The notes under the pieces were generated by a model. The model worked only from the letters and a program-made list of their open reading frames with translations. It had not been told where the DNA came from and searched no databases. Below, piece by piece: positions 25,136 to 33,606 of a stretch of 64,000 nucleotides of DNA (positions are counted from its first letter, which is position 1; each line of letters begins with the position of its first letter). The translations under genes were made by a program, and so were the position numbers. The stretch covers positions 124,001-188,000 of the forward strand of contig CAWFXI010000005.1 in NCBI GenBank assembly GCA_963819685.1. The letters run 5' to 3'. Source of the stretch: CAIUGU01 sp963819685 (GTDB taxonomy: Bacteria > Pseudomonadota > Gammaproteobacteria > Steroidobacterales > Steroidobacteraceae).

Positions 25136-25203
25136 TCCAATCCGTGCCGGGCGGGGAGGCCCTCTTCAGGACTTCCCGCCCGACGCGTCCGCGGTATATC
25201 TGA

Positions 25204-26010
25204 TTACTTTCCGATGGCAGGCTGTTGCACCCAGATTTCGCGGTGCACTTTCCAGTCTTCATTGCCATTGCGGACCCACAGCTGCGAGTAGTGACCTTCG
25301 GCTGCCGTCTTGCCGTTTTTCCGATTCTTGACTGTATAGAGGCCGCTCAGGAACGCGACCGGCCCACGTACGTAGCGGTCTTCTTCCTTCATCTCCGTGT
25401 CTACGGGGCCATCAGCGATATCCGCCTTCCACAGCGACAGGATCGCGTCACGACCTCTGACGGGTCCGGAACCCGTGGTGACGACTTCGGCATCTTGCGT
25501 ATACAGGGCTCCCAGAACGCTCGCGTCCCCGCCGTTATAGGCAGCCAGCCACTGCGCTTTCACATCGTCTGGGGGAGTCGCGGTGTCTTCAATCCAGACA
25601 TCGCGATGGATCAACCAGGCGTCCCCTTGCTGTTTCCATACCTGGACGAACCGGCCGCCATCGATTGCCTTATCGCCGACCTTGACCCCATAGGTGCCCG
25701 AGAGGGTCGCGAGATTTCCCTGGGCTTCGCCATGCTCGACCGTCACGGATGTCGTCGTGCCGCTGCTGGCATCCGCACTCCAGAACTCTTCGATCTTCTG
25801 GCGTCCCTGTACCGGCGGAGCGTAACTGGTCAGCAGAACCGATTCGGGTTCATACAGCGCCGCGATCGCAGTCGCATCGTTGGCGTTGTACGCATTCACC
25901 CAGTCGGTCGTCAGCCGTGCCGTCGGCGGCGTCTCGTTCAGCTTGGGTGCACATCCCGTAAGCAGCAACAGCAGCGTTGCGGTCAATCCAGCCTGTATTG
26001 ATAAGCGCAT
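25204..26010 (-). CDS. Lipoprotein with two NTF2/DUF4440-like domains
   Basis: 268 residues. The N-terminus is a lipoprotein signal with lipobox LLTGC (Cys about 20). Two tandem NTF2-like domains follow (about 30-148 and 150-265). Each starts with a W-aYNaNDA helix (DWVNAYNANDATAIAALYEPESV; QWLAAYNGGDASVLGALYTQDAEV) and ends WLIHRDVW or WKVHREIW, showing an internal duplication. No catalytic function can be assigned. It converges on the cupin gene. Confidence 0.85.
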   Translation of the reverse strand: MRLSIQAGLTATLLLLLTGCAPKLNETPPTARLTTDWVNAYNANDATAIAALYEPESVLLTSYAPPVQGRQKIEEFWSADASSGTTTSVTVEHGEAQGNLATLSGTYGVKVGDKAIDGGRFVQVWKQQGDAWLIHRDVWIEDTATPPDDVKAQWLAAYNGGDASVLGALYTQDAEVVTTGSGPVRGRDAILSLWKADIADGPVDTEMKEEDRYVRGPVAFLSGLYTVKNRKNGKTAAEGHYSQLWVRNGNEDWKVHREIWVQQPAIGK

Positions 26011-26282
26011 GGTCCCCTCCTAAGGATCAAAGCAAATTGAACGCCGGGAGGATACGAGTGAGCGCAGCGGCGTGATGTCCGGAAGATCCCGTACTGCCTG
26101 GGTAGAGCCCGGTAGCCGAGGCTACGGGACAGCCACCTCCCCCTACGTGAGTCTGCGGATTCAACTTCGGATGTGCCTCACATCTAATACCTCCCAAGTG
26201 CAAATAGCCTTGCAACTCACCGGTCAGAGCTTCCGGAAGCTTCTCCGGGGGAGTTCGCAGGCCGCAATCGCCAGGGAGAGTT

Positions 26283-26786
26283 ATGCCAAACGCCGCAATA
26301 GCTGACTTCGCAGGGTGGATTTCCACGACGCCACTCAGCTTGTTCATTACGTCGCATCTGTGGCTCATTCCGACCATGCAGTCGATTCACTATCTGGCGC
26401 TGGCCATCCTGTTCTCGTCGGCAGGCCTGATCAATCTGCGAATTCTGGGCCTGGCGGGCAAGCAGCAACCCCTGTCAAGGGTTACCCGGCGATTCGCGCC
26501 GGGTATCTGGATTTCGCTGGTCATCATGACCATTACCGGATTGGTGTTGTTGATCGCCGAGCCGGCGCGTTCGCTCACGACGTGGGAATTCCAGTCGAAG
26601 ATGCTGATGCTCGTGATCCTCATCATCCTCACGCTGACGATGCAGAAGTTGACCGCCGAGCGGGCAGCCGCCTGGGATGCGGCGCCCGTTTTGCCTGCGA
26701 CTGCACGGGTGGTGGCAGTTGGGTCGATGGTGCTGTGGATGCTCATGATCGTTGCCGGTCGCTGGATTGCGTACCACACCAATTAG
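26283..26786 (+). CDS. DUF6644-like small membrane protein, copy 1
   Basis: 167 residues with four or five transmembrane helices (about 18-40, 45-60, 78-96, 105-122 and 140-160). Family traits are the early MQSIHYLALAILFSSAGLINLRILGLAG and the final LWMLMIVAGRWIAY. Its paralogue follows 41 bp later. Function unknown. The 272 bp upstream, to the divergent lipoprotein gene, show only a short hairpin and no recognisable gene. Confidence 0.75.
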   Translation: MPNAAIADFAGWISTTPLSLFITSHLWLIPTMQSIHYLALAILFSSAGLINLRILGLAGKQQPLSRVTRRFAPGIWISLVIMTITGLVLLIAEPARSLTTWEFQSKMLMLVILIILTLTMQKLTAERAAAWDAAPVLPATARVVAVGSMVLWMLMIVAGRWIAYHTN

Positions 26787-26827
26787 CATCGGATCAGCAA
26801 GCCAATTCCCTTTCGGAGACCGCAATC

Positions 26828-27316
26828 ATGGCATTTGCCGACTTTCTGCTGAGCATCGAGAATTCCGGCTTCGGGACCGCCATTCGCGAAGGATCGTTGT
26901 ACTTCCCGGCGCTGGAATGCATCCATGTCATCGCGATGGTGACAGTGGCCGGTTCCATCGCCGTAATCGACCTGCGGCTGCTGGGCCTGGCGTCGAAGGA
27001 CGAGCCAGTCTCGAGGCTGAACAACGAACTGCTGCGATGGACCTGGGGTGCCTTCGTGGTGTCCCTCATCACTGGTCTGTTCCTGTTCTCGAGTACGCCC
27101 ACGCGATATGTGGCCAACCCGTTCTTCATCGGCAAGTTCGTGATCATGTTTCTGGCTGGCGTCAACATGCTTGTCTTTCACTACGTAACCTACAGGTCCG
27201 TGAAAGACTGGGATACAAGCGAAGTCATTCCCGGGCCGGCGCGCCTTGCCGGCGGCCTGTCCATCCTTTTCTGGGCAACGGTCATCGTCCTCGGCAGATG
27301 GGTGGGGTTTGTGTAA
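26828..27316 (+). CDS. DUF6644-like small membrane protein, copy 2
   Basis: 162 residues, same topology as the upstream neighbour: FPALECIHVIAMVTVAGSIAVIDLRLLGLA, then a WGAFVVSLITGLFLF helix, and the end FWATVIVLGRWVGF. The shared IH...DLRLLGLA and RW motifs show the two arose by tandem duplication. A GGAGACCGCAATC leader precedes the ATG. The pair may form a heteromeric membrane complex; no evidence for a reaction is visible. Confidence 0.75.
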   Translation: MAFADFLLSIENSGFGTAIREGSLYFPALECIHVIAMVTVAGSIAVIDLRLLGLASKDEPVSRLNNELLRWTWGAFVVSLITGLFLFSSTPTRYVANPFFIGKFVIMFLAGVNMLVFHYVTYRSVKDWDTSEVIPGPARLAGGLSILFWATVIVLGRWVGFV

Positions 27317-27347
27317 GAAGCGGAGCGCGACCGGTATTCAAAGAGAA

Positions 27348-27600
27348 ACCGGCGGACTTTGTCCGCAAGGGGGCCTAACGGCAGGTGGGTCTAGCGACAA
27401 GTGGGCCTGCCGGCAGGCCAGAGGGAACCAAACGAGGGCGTCTTCGAATGTTTCCGCGACCGATCACGTAATTGAAATTGCTGGCGAGAGAACTTCAGAT
27501 TGCCGGCATCTTCATCTGGCCTGCCGTGAGGCCTTCCTGTCGCGTCCGCGACCTACCTGCCGTTAGGCCCCCTTGCGCGGACAGAGTCCGCCGGTCGCTC
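27348..27600. repeat. Modular palindromic element E2
   Basis: The clearest copy. The left arm reads module GCGGACTTTGTCCGC, then GCCTAACGGC, then a GTC-n-GAC type module, then GCCTGCCGGC and CCAGA. The right arm, read in reverse complement, repeats the same order with small changes (GCGGACTCTGTCCGC, GCCTAACGGC, GTCGCGGACGCGAC, GCCTCACGGC, CCAGA). It lies between convergent genes and ends CCGGTCGCTC, shared with E6 and E7. Confidence 0.88.
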
Positions 27601-27611
27601 TCTCCTCCGGT

Positions 27612-28604
27612 TCAGCTTCTCGTCTTCATGTGCAATTCCGCCCGCTTGTAGTCGATGATCAGCGTATCGAGCAGGCCGAGTGCATCCATGCCGATCAGGA
27701 TCGCGGGTTCTTCCGTCATCTTCCAGTGTTTGAAGATGTGAAGGTCGAGAAATGTCGTGCGGTTGCTGCGAATGACGATGCCGCCGATCACCAGCGGCGG
27801 TGTGATGAAACCTTCCCCTATCTGGATCTCATTCGTAGCGCCCTCGATCTTGTCGATGAGCGTTGCCGTCTGCCCGTATCTGAACAGCGCATTCCGCGCT
27901 GCCATGTTGGCGACAGTCACTTCGGCTCCCGTATCGACGATGGCTTTCACGGGCACGTTGCCGATTCTGGCATCAATCGTCAGCAGCCTGCCGCGGGTAA
28001 ACGTCACGGGAATCGTGACGAAATCGCTCGGCGCGCGTTCGCCGCGTGAACGATTGATGCGAATGAAGTCGTTGCGGAAATCGATGTAGATGCGCTTGTC
28101 TGCCAGGCCCTCTGACCCCAGGATGCCCTGGGCGCCGCCCAGCGGATCGGTGATGATAGGCAGTCGCCTGCCGCGCAATTCCATGTCGCCGACGACCAGC
28201 GAATTGACGCGAATCGTGGCTACGGTCGCGCTCCCGGTTACACCCCGCAACGTCACCTGATCCGCTTGATTGGGCACGATTCCAAGCGCTGAAGCGACGC
28301 TTTCCGTGATACCGCTGTGGCTGGCGCCTGTGTCGAGTACCAGGCGGAAGGGGCCTTTTTCGTTGATGAACACGGGAGCCCAGATACGTCCGATGCGATC
28401 GCGGCGCGTCGGCGCCACGTAACGCGGTTCCGGCGCCGTGACGATGATTTCCTGCAGGACGGTGGTGGTGGCCTCATTCTCATCGGGCGCGGATGCTTCC
28501 AGAGCAATTGCTGCAGCCGACGTAAACGCTGCGAACGACGCGAGTACTACCGCGCGTCCGAACGCAGGTAAATCACTGAAACTGTTCCGGTCGATGAAGT
28601 GCAT
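27612..28604 (-). CDS. Exported retropepsin-like aspartic protease with two DTG domains
   Basis: 330 residues; a signal peptide or anchor lies near residues 16-36. Two retroviral-protease-type halves are fused: LVLDTGASHSG (Asp 91) and AIVDTGAEVTVAN (Asp 224), each followed by a flap and a hydrophobic-hydrophobic-G motif (ILGSEGL; LIGMDALGLLD). Fusing two DTG halves could form one pseudo-dimeric active site. Asp_protease_2-type proteins of this kind are periplasmic and poorly characterised. The frame extends upstream through element E3, but the Met at 28604 begins the protein-like part. Confidence 0.85.
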   Translation of the reverse strand: MHFIDRNSFSDLPAFGRAVVLASFAAFTSAAAIALEASAPDENEATTTVLQEIIVTAPEPRYVAPTRRDRIGRIWAPVFINEKGPFRLVLDTGASHSGITESVASALGIVPNQADQVTLRGVTGSATVATIRVNSLVVGDMELRGRRLPIITDPLGGAQGILGSEGLADKRIYIDFRNDFIRINRSRGERAPSDFVTIPVTFTRGRLLTIDARIGNVPVKAIVDTGAEVTVANMAARNALFRYGQTATLIDKIEGATNEIQIGEGFITPPLVIGGIVIRSNRTTFLDLHIFKHWKMTEEPAILIGMDALGLLDTLIIDYKRAELHMKTRS

Positions 28605-28687
28605 GAGTTTCGTGCAATGCAGAACAACTCTGCCGGCCAGTCTTTGGCATTTCGGAGGGCAATGCAAGGGAGGGAAGTGGGAGGTAG

Positions 28688-28902
28688 GCCGGCCGACTCT
28701 GTCGGCAAATGGGCCTAACGACAGGAAGGGTCGCGGACGTAGCTTGCGGCCAGGCCATAAACGACAGGCAAGGGCCTCACGGCAAGGACCAGAGGGCAGA
28801 CTAAGAGTTGACACTGTCGGATACAATTCTGACTTGCCGAGGAGGCATTCCTGTCGGCAGACTTTCTTGCCGGAGGCCCCCTTGCCGACAGAGTCGGCCG
28901 GT
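28688..28902. repeat. Modular palindromic element E3
   Basis: The left arm starts GGCC-GGCCGACTCTGTCGGC and continues with CCTAACGAC and GTCGCGGAC modules. The right arm in reverse complement gives GCCGACTCTGTCGGC, GCCTCCGGC, a GTCTGCCGAC-type module and GTCAGAA. It lies in the divergent gap between the aspartic protease gene and a small membrane protein gene. Confidence 0.8.
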
Positions 28903-28989
28903 TTACTTCTTCATCGTGGAACTTCCGACCGTGCGTTCCGTGCCTACGTCAGTGTCGACAGCCGTCATAGCCGCGTTCGGGCAACGTTC

Positions 28990-29358
28990 ATGCATACCAC
29001 CGTCTTTACCGAATTGAGGTTCTGGCTGCTCATTGCCGTGTCGATCGTGGTTCCCTTCGGTATCTACGCGGCATTGCTGAAGAAGCGCGCCATTTCGCGC
29101 GTGACCGTGCTGTTTTTCGGATTCGTGCTGATCGGTATCGCGGGTGCGAATGTGTACCTGCTGCAGAGCCTTGCAGCGTTGGCAAAGACCAGTCCTTCGT
29201 TGAGAGACGACGCGATTTTCCTGTCTGAACTGTCGCTTGCGCTCTATCTGTTCCCGGCGATGTTCGGAGGCATCGGGATCAATATCGTGTCCCACATCCT
29301 GATCACCCATCTGCGGGATGCCGAGCACAAATTCAGAATTGAAGGGCTGGATCCCTGA
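28990..29358 (+). CDS. Small hydrophobic membrane protein of unknown family
   Basis: 122 residues with about three transmembrane segments (about 10-28 LLIAVSIVVPFGIYAALL, 38-58 VLFFGFVLIGIAGANVYLL, 80-105). The N-terminus is probably periplasmic by the positive-inside rule (KKR after helix 1). I do not recognise a family. The start at ATG 28990 follows CGTTC without a clear ribosome site, so a start further upstream is possible. A FUSC-like gene follows. Confidence 0.6.
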   Translation: MHTTVFTELRFWLLIAVSIVVPFGIYAALLKKRAISRVTVLFFGFVLIGIAGANVYLLQSLAALAKTSPSLRDDAIFLSELSLALYLFPAMFGGIGINIVSHILITHLRDAEHKFRIEGLDP

Positions 29359-29494
29359 CTGCGGAAGCACCGGTCCGGTACCCGGGTTCGCGAACGGCCC
29401 CAAGTCCCGTCTGCATGTATGGTTCACCGTCCTCCGGGCAGTTATGCTCCCATTGTCTCAGCGCGTCGCCGGTGAACGCAGACGTAGGAGCAAG

Positions 29495-29974
29495 ATGAAA
29501 CACAAGACTGTAGCTGCCCTGCAATTATCCGTCCGCGCCGGGGTGGCGGCCGGTCTGGCAGTCGGCGTCGCGCAGCTCCTTGAGCTCCCGTATCCGATTT
29601 ATGCGCTGGTCGGTGCGGTCATCGTCACCGATCTCGAACCGACCGAGACGCGAAAACTGGCGGTGCAGCGTCTCGCGGGTACCGTGTTGGGGGCAACGGT
29701 CGGTGCTGCGCTCAGTCAGTGGCTGCCATCAGGTCCTCTGGCAATCGGGTTCAGTATCATGCTTGGCATGCTGCTCAGCCACATGCTGCATTTGACTGGT
29801 GCAGCGAAAGTCACAGGATACGTTTGCGCCATCGTCGTGATCGATCACAACGACCTCCCATGGATCTATGCCATGTGGCGACTGCTGGAGACAGTTCTCG
29901 GCATCAGCATAGCGCTGCTGGTGAGTTTTGTGCCTAAACTGCTGCACGCAGAAAAAAGCCAGCAGGAGTCCTGA
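29495..29974 (+). CDS. FUSC-family membrane protein (short form)
   Basis: 159 residues with four to five transmembrane helices. It matches the N-terminal membrane half of FUSC/aromatic acid exporters: LSVRAGVAAGLAVGVAQLLELPYPIYALVGAVIVTDLEPTETRKLAVQRLAGTVLGA is the typical opening in pieces. It lacks the cytosolic part of full-length AaeB-like pumps, so it may act as a small homo-oligomer. GTAGGAG lies 5-11 bases before the ATG. Confidence 0.78.
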   Translation: MKHKTVAALQLSVRAGVAAGLAVGVAQLLELPYPIYALVGAVIVTDLEPTETRKLAVQRLAGTVLGATVGAALSQWLPSGPLAIGFSIMLGMLLSHMLHLTGAAKVTGYVCAIVVIDHNDLPWIYAMWRLLETVLGISIALLVSFVPKLLHAEKSQQES

Positions 29975-30068
29975 CAGCGCCCTGAAGTGCAGCGAAGCTG
30001 GTCAGGATTCACCTGTCAGAAGAACCGATAGCGGAAAGCAACACGAAGACCCGTGCAAAGAGGTTTAC

Positions 30069-31076
30069 ATGAGCAACTCCAGCATTTGTGCCATCGGCGT
30101 GATCCTCGTCGCAGCGTTCTCGTCGGCTGCTCCGGTTGTCGCACAGACCCAGGGCGCAGGTACGGCGCTGACTGCTTCGACACCCGTGCAGTATCCAGCG
30201 TGGGCCTATCCATGGGACCCGAATTTCAAGGCATCGCCCGACGACGGGGTGCCGCGGCATGTGCCGGATAGCGTTGTGACTTACAAGCTGGGGCAGGTTC
30301 GCGATGCGTTCCTGGCGCCGGATTGGCATCCCGAGGACCATCTCCCCATGCCGGAAGTTGTGTCGCAAGGCAGGAAGCCGGACGTGCGCGCTTGCGGCTA
30401 CTGCCATCGTGCGGAAGGCACTGGCGGTCCTGAAAATTCCAGCATTGCCGGGCTTCCTGCGGCCTACATCGTGCAGCAGATGGCCGACTTCAAGAGCGGT
30501 GCCCGAACGTTTTCCGGTCCGCAAAGAAACCCGGTGCTGCTGATGATCGCTGCTGCCAAGGCATCCACCGACGCCGAGGTCCAGTCTGCCGCCGCGTATT
30601 TTTCCGCCCTTAGACCTAAGCCGATCATCAAGGTAGTTGAAACCAACACCGTCCCCAAGACCTATCTGGCGGGAAGTTTCTTTGCGATCGCGGAAGAGGG
30701 CGGGACAGAGCCACTCGGCCAACGCATCGTCGAGGTGCCAGCAAACGTGCAGCAATTTGAACTGCGTGATTCAAGATCGCAGTTCATTGTGCATGCGCCG
30801 GTCGGCAGCATCGGCAAAGGAGAGGCGCTGGTGAAATCCGGTGGTGCCGGCAGAACCATCCCCTGCTCAATCTGCCACGGCCCCGACCTCAAAGGCATAG
30901 GCCCGATTCCCGGGATTGCCGGCCGAAGCCCAAGCTATATCGTCCGCCAGCTCTTCGACTTCAAGCAGGGAGCCCGGGCAGGAATCAGCAGCGCATTGAT
31001 GAAACCCACGGTCGAGAAACTGACCGATGAAGACATGGTTTCGCTCGCCGCATACCTTGCCTCTCTGTCGCCCTAG
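30069..31076 (+). CDS. Exported dihaem cytochrome c
   Basis: 335 residues with a signal peptide (about 1-25, ending VVAQ). Two cytochrome c domains have haem motifs CGYCH (109-113) and CSICH (266-270). Both are followed by GLPAAYIVQQMADFKSGAR or GRSPSYIVRQLFDFKQGAR, the c4/c553-like pattern, showing internal duplication. It is a periplasmic electron carrier or oxidase/dehydrogenase partner. No cognate dehydrogenase is adjacent; a small conserved protein follows after 45 bp. Confidence 0.88.
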   Translation: MSNSSICAIGVILVAAFSSAAPVVAQTQGAGTALTASTPVQYPAWAYPWDPNFKASPDDGVPRHVPDSVVTYKLGQVRDAFLAPDWHPEDHLPMPEVVSQGRKPDVRACGYCHRAEGTGGPENSSIAGLPAAYIVQQMADFKSGARTFSGPQRNPVLLMIAAAKASTDAEVQSAAAYFSALRPKPIIKVVETNTVPKTYLAGSFFAIAEEGGTEPLGQRIVEVPANVQQFELRDSRSQFIVHAPVGSIGKGEALVKSGGAGRTIPCSICHGPDLKGIGPIPGIAGRSPSYIVRQLFDFKQGARAGISSALMKPTVEKLTDEDMVSLAAYLASLSP

Positions 31077-31121
31077 ACGTGAGAGTGATTGTTGGTCCAT
31101 CCGCGACATCAAGGAGGGCAC

Positions 31122-31391
31122 ATGGACGAGGGTCTGGAATCACTGTCCCGCGAACAGCTGATCACTGAAATCAGAAAACTGCGCGGTGCAATCCGGGAAC
31201 ACAGGGACTCCACTGGCCACGATCTGTGCTGGCACCAGCCAGCCCTCTGGAAACTGCTTCCCGAACAAGTCACGCCGCAAATTGCAGTCCCGGCATGGCC
31301 ACAGTTCATGCGCGGCTGTATCCGGTACCGGGCGTCGCTCGACGAACAGGCGAGCGATGCGCCGAGGACGACCAAAGAGTTCGAGGGGTAG
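31122..31391 (+). CDS. Small conserved hypothetical protein
   Basis: 89 residues. The segment LITEIRKLRGAIREHRDSTGHDLCWHQPALWKLLPEQ belongs to a known group of short uncharacterised proteins; residues 5-30 are helical and may form a coiled coil. CysTrpHis could bind metal but this is speculative. AAGGAGGGCAC precedes the ATG as a strong ribosome site, supporting that it is expressed. Confidence 0.65.
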   Translation: MDEGLESLSREQLITEIRKLRGAIREHRDSTGHDLCWHQPALWKLLPEQVTPQIAVPAWPQFMRGCIRYRASLDEQASDAPRTTKEFEG

Positions 31392-31403
31392 GGAGCACAG
31401 AGA

Positions 31404-31611
31404 CGGTCGACTTCGTCAGCAAGAGGGCCTCGCGGCAAAAGCTCACGGCGAATGGCGACGCGTCAGAAAGGCCTCCGGCAGGTCAGACGCTACCAGTTCG
31501 CAATTGCGGCATTCGACTGGCCTACCGGCAACTTTCTACGTCGTAAGACCCGTCTGCTCAGGTTCCCACATGAGCCTGCGGCCAGGCAATAAACGGACAA
31601 AGTCCGCCGTC
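31404..31611. repeat. Modular palindromic element E4 (degenerate copy)
   Basis: Left-end modules GTCGACTTCGTCAGC, GCCTCGCGGC and GCCTCCGGC are echoed at the right end by GGCGGACTTTGTCCG and GGCCTACCGGC in reverse complement. The arms match less well than in E1, E2 or E6. The rest of the gap 31392-31823 shows no gene. Confidence 0.65.
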
Positions 31612-31823
31612 CTTGCCTTGCAACGGGCACAAACTTTCTGACGAGTGACAAATGTAAAAGCCGGTTTCAAGGTATAAGACAGGCTGCCAGGCGTGCTTGC
31701 GCTAACGCAGATCTAGGCGAATACTGCGCGACGGAGCGTCCTAACTCGCCAGATACAAACCCCTGGTCCGGGGGCGTGCCAACAATTTCAACTACAGCCC
31801 TTAAGGCCCCGGGGAGAATCGCA

Positions 31824-32192
31824 ATGCTGAAAAGGATCTGCGTTGTATTGTTGTTCGCCTTCATTTCGCCGCTCGCCGCGCAGGCGGCGGACATCACCGG
31901 CATCTGGACGTCGACTTTCGCCGGCGGTATCGGCGAACAAAACTACACTTTCACATTCAAGCAGTCCGGCACGACACTCACCGGCAACGCCAAGTCGGCT
32001 TTCGGCGATGTCGTCATCGAGAATGGCAAGGTGGAAGGCAACATGGTGTCGTTCGTCGAGAAGCTGTCTGTCCAGGGCATGGAGTTCGCGATCACGTACA
32101 AGGGCACCATAGAGTCGAATGGCGAGATCAAGTTCACGCGTGACATTCCAGGCTTCGGGCAGGAGTCGCTGGTCGCGAAGCGCTCGCCGTGA
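31824..32192 (+). CDS. Small secreted beta-rich protein
   Basis: 122 residues with a signal peptide (MLKRICVVLLFAFISPLAAQA). The mature part alternates short beta strands: GIWTSTFAGG, YTFTFKQSGTTLTGNAK, GDVVIENGKVEGNMVSFVEK, FAITYKGTIESNGEIKFTRD. The W-T...F.F...G..L.G...G pattern is common in exported proteins of unknown function with a lipocalin-like look. The start is the ATG directly before the signal peptide. Confidence 0.65.
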   Translation: MLKRICVVLLFAFISPLAAQAADITGIWTSTFAGGIGEQNYTFTFKQSGTTLTGNAKSAFGDVVIENGKVEGNMVSFVEKLSVQGMEFAITYKGTIESNGEIKFTRDIPGFGQESLVAKRSP

Positions 32193-32200
32193 GTTCGGAT

Positions 32201-32577
32201 GCCGTGCCGGCCTGGAGAAGCGTTGATTGACCTGTTACTACCCCGCTGTCAGCGATACCACAGGTCGCAATACAACGTCTGTATCGGCTGAGCTTGAAGT
32301 TGGCAGTACAGCAGGATGTGCATAGGGAGTGGTCTGCCGGTTGTTGTCGGTAAGGCTTGTGCCGCGGCGAAGAGTAGGGTACCCGCCGACATTTGGGCAT
32401 CACGGGTGCAAGCGTTGCTCGCGAGGCCCAGGCGGCTCGCTTCTCCCAACTACTGGCATCGTGTCCTCATGCAACGGAGTGCCATTTAGGCAGGTGAGGC
32501 GGCGCGTCACCACCTGTCGGCCAGACCACTCCCCTATGTCCGTCCCGGCGGAAGGAGACGAAAGCCTCGCCCTGCGG
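32201..32577. repeat. Long direct repeat R1
   Basis: These 377 bp align along nearly their whole length with R2 (33607-33987), with scattered substitutions and few short gaps. Inside is an inverted repeat bounding 218 bp: CATAGGGAGTGGTCTG at 32321 and its complement ending CCACTCCCCTATG at 32538. A hairpin also lies near 32250-32293. It starts 9 bp after the stop of the preceding gene and carries no plausible gene. Confidence 0.85.
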
Positions 32578-32680
32578 GTTTGCCACTTTGCGTATTCGAG
32601 GCATTGCTTTCGGACGACCAGGGCGAATTCAAAGGAGTACCTATGCGCTCATCACAGCGCGCTCCCTGCAAACGAAGAGC

Positions 32681-33118
32681 ATGACAGACAAGCCAGCCAT
32701 AGCGCGTATGGAGTCGGACGAGGAGATCCTCGCCACTGCTGAAGTCATGCGTCAGCTCCGACCGCACATCGAGGCCGAGCGCTATCTGTCAATCGTCCGT
32801 CGAATGATGGACTCCGACGGGTACCGCCTCGTCGCTGTGGTGGAAGCGGGCGCGGTCCGCGCTGTGGCTGGCTATCGATTCATCGAGATGCTGTACTGCG
32901 GGCGGATCCTCTCCGTTGATGATCTCATAACCGATGAGACGGCACGTTCGCGCGGCCACGGAAAGGTGCTGCTCTCCTGGCTGGAAGCGGAAGGTCGGGC
33001 GCAAGGATGCGCTGAGCTGCATCTGGACTCCGGTCTGCAGCGTGAGCACGCTCATCGATTCTATTTCCGTGAACGATTCACCATCACGGCGTTCCACTTC
33101 CGGAAGAAGTTGTCATGA
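32681..33118 (+). CDS. GNAT acetyltransferase
   Basis: 145 residues with the GNAT core: RLVAVVEAGAVRAVAGYRFIEML (strands), ILSVDDLITDETARSRGHGKVLL with the acetyl-CoA loop RSRGHG, and GCAELHLDSGLQREHAHRFYFRERF. This is the common standalone GNAT form. It overlaps the next gene in ATGA. Both genes are bracketed by repeats R1 and R2. Confidence 0.85.
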   Translation: MTDKPAIARMESDEEILATAEVMRQLRPHIEAERYLSIVRRMMDSDGYRLVAVVEAGAVRAVAGYRFIEMLYCGRILSVDDLITDETARSRGHGKVLLSWLEAEGRAQGCAELHLDSGLQREHAHRFYFRERFTITAFHFRKKLS

Positions 33119-33528
33119 GTAAGGCTATCGAGAATCTGCAATCGGCCCAGCAACGCGCGATGGCAGGTCGCCCCAAGGTTGGCGGCTTTCCGTATCTCGC
33201 GGAGACGCTTCGCAGCGCGGGTGTAACGCGCAACCTGTGGTCGCTGCCCTGCTGTCAAAGTCTGTACATGACGGATCAGGGAACGGTTGTGATGCAGGGG
33301 ACGCCTCTTGTCACCGGAATTGCAGATGTGCCGCAGTTCGATCGCGATGCGCTGATCAGAGCGTTGCGGACCAACCAGGCCGGTGAAAGTACGTTCCCGG
33401 AGTTCCTGATTGCGGCCTGGAACGCTGGCGTCGTCAGCTACGACGTGGACTTCATCGGGAGAACAGTTACCTATTACGGAGCGGGCGAGGAGAGTTACGT
33501 CGAGTCGTATCCTGCCGTGAAGGTGTAG
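33115..33528 (+). CDS. DUF1398-family (YbcV-like) protein
   Basis: 137 residues matching the DUF1398 group: FPYLAETLRSAGVTRNLWSLPCCQSLYMTDQG, then ALIRALRTNQAGESTFPEFLIAAWNAGVVSYDVDFIGRTVTYYGA. Homologues occur as phage- or accessory-region proteins of unknown role. It is translationally coupled to the GNAT gene upstream and followed by R2. Confidence 0.82.
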   Translation: MSKAIENLQSAQQRAMAGRPKVGGFPYLAETLRSAGVTRNLWSLPCCQSLYMTDQGTVVMQGTPLVTGIADVPQFDRDALIRALRTNQAGESTFPEFLIAAWNAGVVSYDVDFIGRTVTYYGAGEESYVESYPAVKV

Positions 33529-33606
33529 GGCAATCGCCGGCGAACGACAATACTGGACTTGCGGTGTCGAGCCTTCTGTTCGCTGGGGCGCTTCACTTTT
33601 TCAGAG

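Noticed and set aside
26101..26123. Terminator or attenuator hairpin upstream of the DUF6644 pair
   Set aside because: CCCGGTAGCCGAGGCTACGGG can fold, but it has no T tract and no clear link to either flanking gene.
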